From Takakia lepidozioides (taxonomy: Eukaryota > Streptophyta > Takakiopsida > Takakiales > Takakiaceae): 64,000 nt of DNA. The first letter of the stretch is position 1, and the number at the start of each line of letters is the position of its first letter. The stretch covers positions 29,884,001 to 29,948,000 of the forward strand of contig CM060733.1 of assembly GCA_030704615.1 (NCBI GenBank), in the 5' to 3' direction. The position numbers and the translations under genes were made by a program. Shown here one piece after another: positions 1 through 10,584 of this stretch. The notes beneath the pieces were generated by a model, which saw only the letters and a program-made list of their open reading frames with translations, did no database searches and was not told the DNA's origin.

Positions 1-692
1 CCCCTCGAACAGTGTACCCCCATCATCACCCAACAGTACGCACTGCAAGTTTCTCCAGTTGTTTCTTCCAATTCCTCCGCTCGGATTCTCGGAACTCTTC
101 AAGGGTCTGTGGTTTGATTTATCCTCGTCGACGTCAGAATTTTCGACAGTATACCTTGTCTCCGGCGTAAAATCAGGATTCATGTCATGCCTTCTTTGAT
201 ACTCGTTATTTGAACTTCGCCAACATTCTATACCACCGGGGTCCCAATGGCCTCTTTCAAGGTGTCAGCATCCATATGTCCATAAGGAAGAGGACATAAT
301 GAGTGTGCTTCATCACAGGAGATGAGAACCACTGAAATGGTTGAGGAAGATAATTGGTGTCCATGACAGGTCCCAACCCCGGAGACATTAAGGCAGTCCC
401 CAGTTGCTACTGCAGATGAAGACCCGGGAAGAGTAAGAAACACTCTTTGACCTGTCTCTAAGCTCATGATCACCGGAACCTCCACTGCACACGCGAGGTT
501 CAAGAAACTGAAAACCCCTCCGTAACTACCTTACTCACAGAAGTTTTCAGTATGAGTTGAAGTTCTATTCAAAGATGAATCAATACAAAAAAAGAAAATA
601 CCCTCGTGTAAGAACATTTCAGAGAAGTAGAATAGAAATGGAATTATTGTTTGGTCTGGAACATGTAATGTGAAGATGAAGTCTAATTATAT

Positions 693-716
693 AACCTCCA
701 CTGTACAGTGGAGGTT
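693..716. repeat. 24-bp perfect palindrome
   Basis: The 12-base arms AACCTCCACTGT and ACAGTGGAGGTT are exact reverse complements with no spacer. The palindrome lies directly upstream of a GGATGAAT-rich stretch and a partial copy of the arm (GTGGAGGT) recurs near 830. It may be two abutting MITE ends, but no target duplication could be defined. Confidence 0.7.
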
Positions 717-739
717 GGATGAGATACAGATGAAAAAAA

Positions 740-815
740 TCGGACGGATGAATACTAGTGGATGAATATGGTTACGTGGATGAATAATTGTAATGACGGA
801 TGAATGTGAGCATTG
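740..815. repeat. GGATGAAT cluster
   Basis: The octamer GGATGAAT recurs at roughly 20-base spacing (in GACGGATGAATACT, GTGGATGAATAT, GTGGATGAATAA and GACGGATGAATG contexts). Comparable clusters occur near 1,760, 17,050-17,280, 33,000 and 54,780. Confidence 0.55.
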
Positions 816-2580
816 ACGCGACTGTCTAGTGGAGGTCCACGACTTAAGGAATGACGAAATACAGAAATTGGAGAGATGGACAAATACAGTGAAATGATAA
901 TATTGGACTGTAATTTCTAAACGTGCAGATGAGAAATAAGTAGATTTTCCTGTAGACTATCGAAAACACACAGATGTCATAACATTTCCTACGGAAGAAA
1001 ATGCAGTTCACACGAGAGATTATGGAAATTCAAAGAGGTACACCTGCGATGGCCACAGAGGTACGGGATGCTCAGAGAAGTGCACTATGGGCAGTGAGGT
1101 GGGAGATGACCAGAGAGGTGCGGGAAACACAATCTGCAAGTGAGAGGTATGGATATGGAAGTTTGAACAGTGTGCACTCAGACCTTATATAGAGGTGACA
1201 CCAGGTTGCCCGCTGGAACCCCTCCAATGGGATATTGCAATACATTGTCTCACGAATCGATTTCCAGCGCCGTGGATATCCGATATCGCCACAATCGAAC
1301 GGTTCTGGCGGGTGCAGGAGTGCACTCTTTGAGCGATTTCGGAAATGAGTGTCATTTACTAGTAGAACCCTATGTCACAATTATGATGCCAAAATGATAA
1401 CGGCCGATAACGGTGGTTCAATGGTTTCGTACTGGTGCTTATAAAGCAGTACGTATTTCGCATTCAATGTTGTCTTCGTGGATCAAGGCCTAACGCCGTT
1501 GATAAGCGTTTCATGAAATCGTGCGGCTATGACACTCGGCAAAGAATGCGGCGGGCGTAAATGAGTGAGAGAGGAAATATTCCACGCCTGCATCCGCCGA
1601 ATGTAGACATTGTCAGGAGCAATAATTCCAAGCGGCAAAACGCCGCAATAGGATCTGATTTGTACGATAAATCATTATCGTCATGTGTGGGGTGTGGGAA
1701 ATATCCCGCGGGGTTATAATTGTTGATCCAGTGCAAGGGATCATTAAAGTCATATTTTCTCATTCATTCATCATTTTTCTCATTTCATCTAATCATTCGT
1801 CAAATGGATGGATAGAATGGAAAAGATAAATTGGATGATATTTGCATGGATGTTGGATGGAACATGCACGACCGTTTGATTTTGAAAGGACGCGATGGTT
1901 CAAATCCTTTGCGACTGCACCATATAAGGGGTGCGCACGTTCAGCCCACCCTTTCGGCACTCCATTGTGTTCGCGGAAGCGCTGCGGAAGTGGTAAGAGA
2001 GATGAGCGCTAGAAAAGAGACAGTTTTGTAGAGGGGAGAGCCTGAAGAGCAGAGAGCGTGCAATGCAGCGGGTAGATGCACGGTTGAGCGGACCAAAAGC
2101 GGCGGGTGCCGATCCACGGGAGTCCACGAAACTGTGGAAAAGGTGGGCCCTACACACACTTGTCGCAGCGCCATTGGCCCGATTATAAAATTTAACTCAA
2201 AATGAGTTCCCGCGCGCTGCAGGATGACGGGTTGAGAACCGCCGGCTGGCGGTTTCAGCCAATCGTGTCCAATAGGAGTGGCATGCGTGACCGGCGCCAC
2301 CGCCTGCCCTAGCCAGATGTATTCCTGCCTCCTCTATTTGTTCGTGCACCTGACTTCCCCACACTTCTGCGCAAAGATCTGTGCTATCTATGAAGACAGG
2401 GATGTTGCTGATTGCATGTGAAATGATAGACCAATTTTTTCAAAGCCCTGATGCTCATATGTAGTTGCAGAGATAAGATAAAGTAGCTTCAGTACTATTG
2501 TAAGAATGTACACTGCACGTCGCATGATCGTTGCTTGGTTATAGTGTATTTGAGTTGGACATTATTGGGCATAGAGGAAT

Positions 2581-3244
2581 ATGTCTACAAATACCTCAAT
2601 GCGGGGTGGCCATTCTTCTGAGAAGGCATTCATCTTGAGTGCAGGTCAACAGTCTAGTGAGAAAGTAGCGATAAAACGACTAGTGAAGGTAGAGCCATGT
2701 ATTAAGATACAAACTCAGTATGCTGCACCATGCAACACCGCCTGACATTATTTTTGATGAAAAGAGTGTTGTGAGTCGTGAGCTGTTTGCAAAGAAGTAC
2801 GGTCTGTGCAATGAAGGCATCCCTCCGAGAGGTTTGAAGGTAGATAGGGATTGTACAGAGGACGAAGTTTACAAGCTCTTTGGACCTTTAGTGAATAAAA
2901 ACGGGTACAACTACTTACACAATCTGGATGACGTAGAGCTTATAACGAGGTTTGAGGAACTATACATGATAACCCACCAAAGGCGAGTTGTGCTAGCTTC
3001 TCGTCTTGCTAACAAAGCGATAGTTCAAGGTATTGTCTGTGAGAGGAAAAATAGGAAAGTGAATTGGACAGTGTTTGTAGAGATTACAAACAAGGAGGCA
3101 TTGCGCATACATACCCAAGAGGCACTTGGAGCCAGAAATCGTAGCTTGTCTCTGGGTGAACCATTGGAGGAAGGCAACATTGAACCTGCAAAGCTTCCAC
3201 CACTATCAACCGTCCATGCAACAAAGGACAGAGCCACTACATAG
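2581..3244 (+). pseudogene. Hypothetical protein, frameshifted N-terminal part
   Basis: A 54-codon frame starts at ATG 2,581 and ends at TGA 2,743-2,745. It overlaps a second frame (2,720-3,244, 174 aa) in a different phase. The second frame contains runs such as SRELFAKKYGLC and GYNYLHNLDDVELITRFEEL and looks like real coding sequence: charged, globular, with no stops. The two probably belong to one original gene with a +1 or -1 shift near 2,720. A 44-base intron would be too short for a plant. The family is not recognised. The next frame downstream (RING-like, from 3,259) is so close that all three may be pieces of one gene. The function is unknown. Confidence 0.4.
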
Positions 3245-3258
3245 ACGTCCCTTCCAAA

Positions 3259-4221
3259 ATGGAAGACTTCGTCAGAGGGAATGTCGAGGGCACTGAGCAA
3301 TGGCGAGATCTTCTGTCTTCTTTGGACACAAAGCTAAAACTGTCCTGGGAGTCTCTTGAAAGGTTCCAAACGGCAAGAGAGAAGTCTCAAGAAGATTTTA
3401 TCATAGTCAACTCTAAAATGCAAGATCGTCAAGAGTTACTTTCGAATGCAAACTTGAAGCTCGACTTGCTACTTAAGGAGCATGAGGTTGAAACCCTGAA
3501 GACGAGCGCATTTCCTTGTACAAACAGTGAGACAGAAGAACAAGTTTCACGTCGTAGTACGGTGGAAAACCTGCATCGAAGGATTGAGTCCCGGAAGGGT
3601 ATAGTTGAACACTTCAAGGAACTCATGGGGGAGCGGGAAACTGAGCATGTTAGCATATTGGAGAGGGCCCAGTTAGATGAAGAAGCGTGGTGTACAGCTG
3701 ATGCTCGCTACCAAGTTTGCCAGAGACAGAGAGCGGCCGTTGCTCATCAGCTTCATGCTATGGAGTGTGGCCACGATCGGCCTTCATTCAAACCCTCCCC
3801 AGTGCCGAATCTCATTGTTCAATCTCTTGACTTGAAAACTTCAGAATTTCTAACGATTTCGAGTTGTGTTTTCTGTGGTAAAGGGTTTCAGCCTGTATGG
3901 GACTCTATGGTGGTTTCGTGCACTCATGCGTACCACGCATGGTGTGCTGTAGCTCATTTCTCCTCATCAACGACCTGTTTACACAAAGATTGTGGGCAGG
4001 AGATGCATAATGATTGGTGGACGAGTGTTGGCATCAAGAAACCATCAACTCGAACCTGTGATGCAGTTCTTGCTGCTGGCCATTCGGAATTTAAAACTCC
4101 CAACAAACATGAGGAGCAGGGCCAAGCGTTCAAAGGCCAGCCCAAAACCATCCTTATTCATTTCACTCCATTTTCTGCCTTTGTACTGAGCCCAGAATCT
4201 TCGCTTGTTTTCTCGAGATAA
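3259..4221 (+). CDS. Coiled-coil protein with RING-like zinc cluster
   Basis: This is an open frame of 320 aa. Residues about 15-170 are highly charged and leucine/glutamate-rich with few prolines, consistent with a coiled coil. Residues about 202-245 carry a RING-H2-like cluster: CVFC, then about 14 residues, CTHAYH, WC, then C-x4-C (CLHKDC). The order C-x2-C, C-x-H, x2-H, x2-C, C-x4-C is close to RING but the last pair has four spacer residues instead of two, so E3 ligase activity is only a possibility. The frame opens 15 bases after the stop of the preceding frame, and the reading phase differs, so a frameshift between them is likely. The last 30 codons lack similarity to the rest and may be intronic read-through. 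It could be an orphan family or a TE passenger gene. Confidence 0.5.
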   Translation: MEDFVRGNVEGTEQWRDLLSSLDTKLKLSWESLERFQTAREKSQEDFIIVNSKMQDRQELLSNANLKLDLLLKEHEVETLKTSAFPCTNSETEEQVSRRSTVENLHRRIESRKGIVEHFKELMGERETEHVSILERAQLDEEAWCTADARYQVCQRQRAAVAHQLHAMECGHDRPSFKPSPVPNLIVQSLDLKTSEFLTISSCVFCGKGFQPVWDSMVVSCTHAYHAWCAVAHFSSSTTCLHKDCGQEMHNDWWTSVGIKKPSTRTCDAVLAAGHSEFKTPNKHEEQGQAFKGQPKTILIHFTPFSAFVLSPESSLVFSR

Positions 4222-4229
4222 GTCCCATC

Positions 4230-4800
4230 GTCTTCTTTAACAATATGGGGTTCCAATGATGTAGTCTTTGGCTCCAAGGCTCTGCATCCATATGCACCCC
4301 ATTTGTCCAATGTCATCCATAGAATCAATTGGAATTTCACCATAGTACTTGAGCTCCCCAATGTTACACATGTAGTGTTCAATGCATGATAGATGGAGTC
4401 CTTCGTCAACCCTTCACTTCATTTTGTTTCCTGAAATGCAGTACATGTTCTCTCCATGTCTCTTCTATCAGTCTTCCCACGTATTCACTACACTCCCTGT
4501 CAATACTTCACTCCATTTAGTTTCCTCGAATTCACATGATTTGTCCATGACCATGGTGCTATCTTTCCAAATATTCACTTCACTTCACTCTCCACCCTTG
4601 TTTTCCATTCATTGTCTGAAGTTTCCATAGTATGGATTAACTCCATGTTCATCCAGGGTTGTCATCTCTTACTTCTTAGAGAGTCCACAAGCTGCCTAGG
4701 AGAGTCCATTCTTACTCCATATATGTTCACTAGAATATATATTTGGAGTCCATGGCTAATATCTATTCATATGTCATGAACTGACACCTTCTCACTACAT
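4230..4800. other. Pyrimidine-rich non-coding stretch
   Basis: The sequence is dominated by imperfect TTCACTTCATTT/CTCCATGT-type repeats and contains no convincing reading frame. It may be an intron between the RING-like frame and the frame at 4,821. Confidence 0.35.
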
Positions 4801-4820
4801 TGTGATGTCATGATTGTTGG

Positions 4821-5426
4821 GTGGGAGCAGCCCCAACCCGCACTTCAATATCAGTTTCACACAAGAGCCATATTTCTCGCGTGCATTCCCGTGTTGGAGC
4901 ATGTTTGCTTAGCCCATCCGTGGCGAGCATTGACATGGCTGCCACATTGAAGCAACCAGAGGCTAATGGGCTGCATGAGGTGACCTCTCCAAATTCTAAG
5001 CTATACAATCACAAGGCACAGTTGGAAGTTGGTCTACATCATCACATGGAACAACATACAGGACTCGACACTGTTCTGAAAGCAGATGTTGCGGCTATGA
5101 TCACCCCTGGTACATCCCAACAGAAAATGGTAAAGAAACAATTGAACATGGCTGACAATGACTTGTAGAATTTGGACACTACTGACCCCTACTCTCATTC
5201 TGATACCAGCAATGGTATTGCGGCCCTGGATGTTGCTATGCAAGATGATGCATTATCCCCAACACCTGTGTTGAGAAGGTCCAACAAACAGGTTGCCATT
5301 GAAAACCATGAGGGACTTTCCCCTAGAAAGAAGCCTAGAAAACCTATTGTTCCTGTGAATCAACATCGGTCTACAACAAAGAACACCAGGGCTGTAGGAT
5401 TGAAGACACGACAGATGCACAAGTAG
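4821..5426 (+). pseudogene. Hypothetical low-complexity nuclear-type protein, internal stop
   Basis: One reading phase stays open from 4,821 to 5,426 except for a single TAG at 5,166-5,168. The product would be polar and S/T/P-rich, with a basic stretch SPRKKPRKP that resembles a nuclear localisation signal. It lies in the same orientation as the RING-like frame and could be its downstream exon. No family is recognised. Confidence 0.35.
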
Positions 5427-5429
5427 TCA

Positions 5430-7092
5430 ACCTTGGTGAGGTATGCAGCTCCTGTTCCCAGCCATTTGGTATTTGCATTATATTCATATTGTTATGGTAG
5501 CACACCGTAATCTTTACCAATCTGCAGGATGCTACTCTATGAAACAAAGTAGCTACATAGATCATGAATGTACCCAGACACTCACACCTTTCTAGTACCA
5601 CATCTACAGGTGCATAACCTGCTTCCTTCATCTGCCAGACAATCTTCTCAGCTCAGCAAGGACTTATTCAATTTTGCAATGTTGATTGTCATGGGAGCAC
5701 GCTCTAATCTGTCCCAATCTGCAGGATGCTACTCTATGAGTATATCGATGTGAGCAGTATGGAGCAGTGGCTGCATGGACATATGGCATAGTCTAGTACA
5801 GTGACACTGGAGCACAGTCTGAGCTGTCTGAGGTGAAGTTTTGATTATTGGACAAGTTTTGTTGTGAGTTCAATAGAAAGTAACGTTGTAATCATTTGTA
5901 CTGCCCAGCCTTTGGCTATTTTGGAATTTGGCAATTTGTCAATGACAACTTGGAATTCGGTATCTATGGATGTGTCTGAGTTGTCTGAGCATGGCCATTA
6001 AGGTCAAGGTTTTGGTTTGAATACTATAGTGAGTACCCACCCCAAATTGAAGCCATATAATGGGTTGACTCACAGAAAACTGGGAGGCCAGATATCACCT
6101 TCAAGTCACTCCAACTTCTGAGCTTGTATCCTGCAATTGCAGTGAGCACTTCCTGCTCTCACCTTCTCCCCCTCTTTCCAGCTCCATGTAACCCGGTATA
6201 AGCAGGGCCTATGGTCTGAAGAAGACACTTAAAAAAACATAGGATAAATCGTAGTCCCCTCCCCTTTGTGTATTAGCTTTCATTTCCATGCAAATTTCAG
6301 CTCTCAATCTAGAGTTCCTGGGGAATTTTCTATCAGAGCTGACCCTTCTGGAGTATACCTTCCTGAAATACCTACCTTCTTTAATAGCAACATCTGCTGT
6401 CTTCATGGCTAAGCTCACCCTTGATTCGAATTAAGCCCTTGGGTAAGTATACAGAAGCCCTTGTTGAATGAATGCCAAATGTCTTCCCAAGTTAGGAAGT
6501 TTGGCGGAGGTATGTGCTGCTGCAGAAATGTGTCTATAAAATATTAAGTGCTACTGTGGCCTTAAGATATCAACAGCAGTGAAGAGAAACGCACCAAATT
6601 GTCCACCACCTGTCCGTAGGTAGCCTCTCTTGCGTCAGCCCTGCCAAGCAACACCAAATGTTTTATTATATCAATACCATCCAACATTTCCTCAAAACTT
6701 TGCCAGTCAGCTACATCACCAAAGGTGACAGAGGACTAGGAAGACCTGAGAGATAAGGCATGACGCTGTGAGTTAGGTTGATGACAAATATTCTCTACTG
6801 CCAAATTGGTGTTATACCTATATGTACTAGCTGATACATGTAACATCCAAAGTATCCATAGAGGGGTAGATGACAAACAATTGGCTTTTTATTTTCTAAG
6901 CTCCTCTCATTGCTCACGTTTAGCTTGAACAGCTGGCTGAGATGTTGTTTGCCATGAAGGAGGGATGAATAGTTCCCCAGCTAGGAACCTGATGCCAAAA
7001 GCAAAACAATTTCAAACTAGACACCTCTTATATATGACCATCTTTTCGCCTTTGTTTCCCCTTTATTCTGTTTTAGCTCCAGGGATTGCACG
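5430..7092. other. Intergenic; contains a ~60-bp direct repeat
   Basis: Two related segments at about 5,485-5,545 and 5,682-5,742 share CAATCTGCAGGATGCTACTC and its flanks. No gene is recognised in the stretch. Confidence 0.4.
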
Positions 7093-7150
7093 GGGGGTTG
7101 CTATTTCATGAGCGGCATGAGCATGAGCGGGAAAAAAAAAAAGCATGAGC
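7093..7150 (+). repeat. Left terminal inverted repeat of element 1
   Basis: The terminus is followed by repeated CATGAGCGG units and a poly-A run. The 14-base core GCTATTTCATGAGC at 7,100-7,113 matches the opposite end exactly. The target duplication ATTGCACG ends at 7,092. Confidence 0.85.
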
Positions 7151-7399
7151 GGACCATTGTGTGTCCACGGAAATAGGGTTAGGAGGCACGGAAATAGGGT
7201 CATGTGAAGTTGGAATGTGGCACCGTGGACTCGTCATAGCAATGAAATGCAACATTTTATTGCAAATTTTGTGGCAAGCCACATCTATACAAGTGTGTCC
7301 TAACTGTCATAGCCGGAATGGGCACTACTCTCTTACACCCTTCGAGGAACTTGCCCCACCTTCCTCCTCATCCCCCTCATCCCCCCAATCCTCCGAGCT

Positions 7400-9600
7400 C
7401 TATGATGCATCAGTTCTACTATGCCTCTCAAAAATTCCGTCCTCTCCTTGGGGGACTATCCACCTCACCTCCTGGGAATCTTCTGCCTCTTCTCCCCCAC
7501 TTTCCTCAGCAGAATCCAAGACAAATCTACAAGCCTGACGGGCTCTAATAGCTGCTGCCTCCTCCCTCATCTTCATTTTCTTGAGGCTTGCCTCGTCTAA
7601 AATCTGCTGTACACGACTAGGTTCGGAAGATCTCCTAATGGACACCGAAGCAAGCCGGGCAACATAAGTAGGAAGGATGTAGTCCCTTTTTGGACTTGAC
7701 ATGAAATCCCCCCTGGCAAAAAAAGGCATGTTCCTCCTGCCCATGAATTGCGGTGTAGACGTCCCTCCTGCAGTACTTGGCATCCTGCAGTAAGAACAAA
7801 TCCACTTTAAGAATGTCAATACCAGCAGAAGCCAAAAAGGGTCTTTCAATGAAATAAGAGAGCGAAGGGAGGTGCTTCACAAAATCAAGAGGCAACTTAC
7901 AATGCGACCACTCACTCGTAAACCGGGGGCTCATCGGCCTCAATCCCAACTTGTACCTCCCCCACCTCCTTCTCGGATTCTTCCTCATCCTCCGAGGATG
8001 CCTCTTCCTCTTTCGGCAGACGTTCAGCCGCTGCAAGTTCAGAGTTGTGGAGGGCAGTATCTGGCTCGAAGGCGAAGACATGCCTGTCGGACAACATCCC
8101 TGCCCACATTGAAGCACCTGAGGGACAAAGCGGGTGGTTAGTAGCATGCGGCATGCAATTGCAATCGGGCCAGGGGACAAAATGTGCACGTGAAGGCTTA
8201 CCCGTGCCGCATGTGAGGTCAAGAATCCGCCCTTGGACATCCGAGCACGTCTCCATGAGGGTTTGGATGAAAGCAGGGCTCCGGGTCCGGCTGTACCGCC
8301 ACGGTTTGCCTGTCTTTGTGTCCTTTGGCATACTGGATTGGGGCACATAGTTGTAGAGGACATCATAGGTAACATGGTCCACAACGGCATCAACAAGACG
8401 ACCATCATTGCGGAATTTGAACGTAGACCCTCTCTTCACAAAACAATATGCCTCAAACACCAATGTCTGCACATCCAACAAAAGAGGGATCCACTCCAGG
8501 GTCTAGTTTAGATACACCACAATATGAAGTGAATGCAATAGATTGATAACTTACACTCTGGCCCTCTGTTCGCAACCCCTGCGTATTGATGCAAAACCAT
8601 TTTTTCAGGAGGACTGGGGTGACACTTTTTGGTGTCCACCTTGCCACAACATTATCTGTGGTCTTCCCTGTTGTGGCAAGGACCACCATACATCCACCGT
8701 CATCCAGGAGCATCCCCGCTAGCCCAAACCCGGCTCTCCAGTAGTCCTCTGTAAACCTGTTCCAGGTGGGCACACCATCCAGGCCCTCCAGCAGCTCCCC
8801 ATCTGGAATATCGAGGAGAATTATATCGCAGGCTCTCTCCACCTCAACCCCCCCCCCGCGAGTGCTCTTGCAATCCGTGCTCACAGTCGTGAAGAATTCC
8901 ATCATGGCTTCCAAACCAGGGGTGTCTTTAGGCTCTGTAGCAGCAGCCCTCTTCTTGGCTTTCCCCTTCAGCTCCTCCAGAGACTTGCTGAGTGCCACCT
9001 TCTTCGCCCTGACAGCCAGAGCCTCAAGAAAGCTCTCATTGACGCATTGGATGATAGTTGGGGATTCTAGCTTTGGCCTTTGCGGAAACGTCACAACCGA
9101 ATACCGTCGTATAGGCTCGCCCTCAAATGCCAACTTCTTGGCAGAGCCAGTCCCAGTCCGAACTGACTTGGGAACCCGGACGACCGGTGACTTGGTCGCA
9201 GCAGCAGCAGCAGTCGCAGGACCTTGCACAAAGTCGTCGTCGGAGTCACTCCCTTGGGGCCCCTCCTACGCCTCCTCTGGTGCCCCGGTGGTTTTTTGTT
9301 TTTTGGGGGTTACTTAACTCCCCTGTTTCCGTGTCCTTTTCATTTGTCCTTTATTCTTCTCATTCAATTTCTCCTGAATACCTGCCTGAGCAAGCTCTGC
9401 CGCTTTCCTGGACTTGACAAGCGCTTTCGCCTCCTTTGGACCCAGAGGAGGCAGCGGAGCCCGGTTTTGTCGGGCCTCCGCATCCAGCTTCAATTGGAAC
9501 TCGGATGAGTCGAGCGAGCCGGGCGGAAGGTCCACATACCAAGGGCAGTTGCGCAAATGCTCCAGATGCCACTCCTTCACGATAACGTCAGTATACATGG
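7400..9600 (-). CDS. Methyltransferase-like accessory protein of element 1 (beta-class amino-MTase fold)
   Basis: Splice sites and phases agree for exons ending or starting at 9,229(+)-8,555, 8,466-8,202, 8,117-7,916 and 7,784-7,400, all open. An upstream exon lies near 9,314-9,600. The joined product has, in order, a charged linker, a motif IV-like segment ACDIILLDIPDG followed by DGGCMVVLATTG, a target-recognition-like stretch, then TRSPAFIQTL and a motif I segment DLTCGTGAS (built across the 8,202/8,117 junction) with VFAFEPD. The order motif IV before motif I is the permuted beta class of N4-cytosine/N6-adenine methyltransferases. Motif IV is DIPD instead of the usual DPPY-type, so SAM binding is more credible than catalysis. 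Two in-frame stops between 9,314 and 9,229 (TAA, TAG) and one near 9,618 (TAG) may lie in very short introns or mark decay. It is divergent from the transposase. Confidence 0.6.
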
Positions 9601-9746
9601 AGTCAGCTCCAGGGTTCCTCTATGCGAGGAAGAATGGCGGCTGGAAGGACAGATGACCTTTCTCCAACAGGGAGAACTTACAGTACCTGCATTCAAAAAA
9701 CACAGACAGAATCACATCCATTTTTCCAGACTGGGTCCGAAAATGG

Positions 9747-10500
9747 CTAAGTCCCAGATCTGACTGGGCCCGAAACTGGAATAACGGCGCCGAATTTCCA
9801 GAATATGTGCCATCCGCCCCAGGGACTTAGCCATTTTCGGACCCTGTACTGGAAAAATGACGCCATTTTTCCAGTACAGGGTCCGAAAATGGCTAAGTCC
9901 CAGATCTGACTAGGCCCAGAACTGGAAAAATGGTGCCGAATTTCCAGAATATGTGCCATCCGCCCCAGGGACTTAGTCATTTTCGGACCCTGTACTGGAA
10001 AAATGGCGCCATTTTTCCAGTACAGGGTCCGAAAATGGCTAAGTCCCAGAAATGACTGGGCCCGGAACTGGGAAAATGGCGCCAAATTTCCAGAATATGT
10101 GCCATCCGCCCCAGGGACTTAGCCATTTTCGGACCCTGTACTGGAAAAATGTGACTAGACCCGGAACTGGAAAAATGGAGCCGAATTTCCAGAATATGTG
10201 CCATCCGCCCTAGGGACTTAGCCATTTTCGGGCTAAACCGGTAAACCGGAGCGCTGTAGGATGGAAAACCGGCGCCGAATTTCCATCCTGCAGGCAAGCG
10301 GGAGCGCGGCCGGATGGAAAACCGGCGCCAAATTTCCATCTTGCAAGTAAACCGGAGCGCTGCAAGATGGAAAACCGGCGCCGAATTTCCATCCTGCATC
10401 GGTCCACCTCATGGATGGAAATCCGGCACCGAATTTGTCTCTACCGGGCGACATTGGTGGGCATAACGTGCCAAAAAGTGGACCGCAGGCGAAAAACTCT
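9747..10500. repeat. Long palindromes and GGCGCC-centred inverted repeats of element 1
   Basis: Segments 9,823-9,900 and 9,969-10,046 are 78-bp palindromes with about 37-bp arms (GGACTTAGCCATTTTC at the outer end, TACTGGAAAAATG at the inner end). The second is centred on GGCGCC. They alternate with units CGGCGCCGAATTTCCAGAAT and, from about 10,230, with shorter hairpins of the type GGATGGAAAACCGGCGCC. Such sequence would extrude cruciforms or hairpin RNA. It sits upstream of the methyltransferase-like gene. Confidence 0.85.
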
Positions 10501-10584
10501 AAGTTGAGTGACTGATTAGACAAAAAAACGCGAAAAACGAATCAAATTTGTTGATGAAGGGTCGATACGGGCGTCTGTTGATGG

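Larger units (their letters stand above)
1..2560. other. Region without recognised genes
   Basis: Only short open frames occur on both strands and none resembles a known family or shows exon-like boundaries that I can support. The stretch holds a perfect palindrome near 700, clusters of the GGATGAAT motif (740-815 and, on the other strand, 1,760-1,830) and no clear TE protein. I see nothing else in it. Confidence 0.5.
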
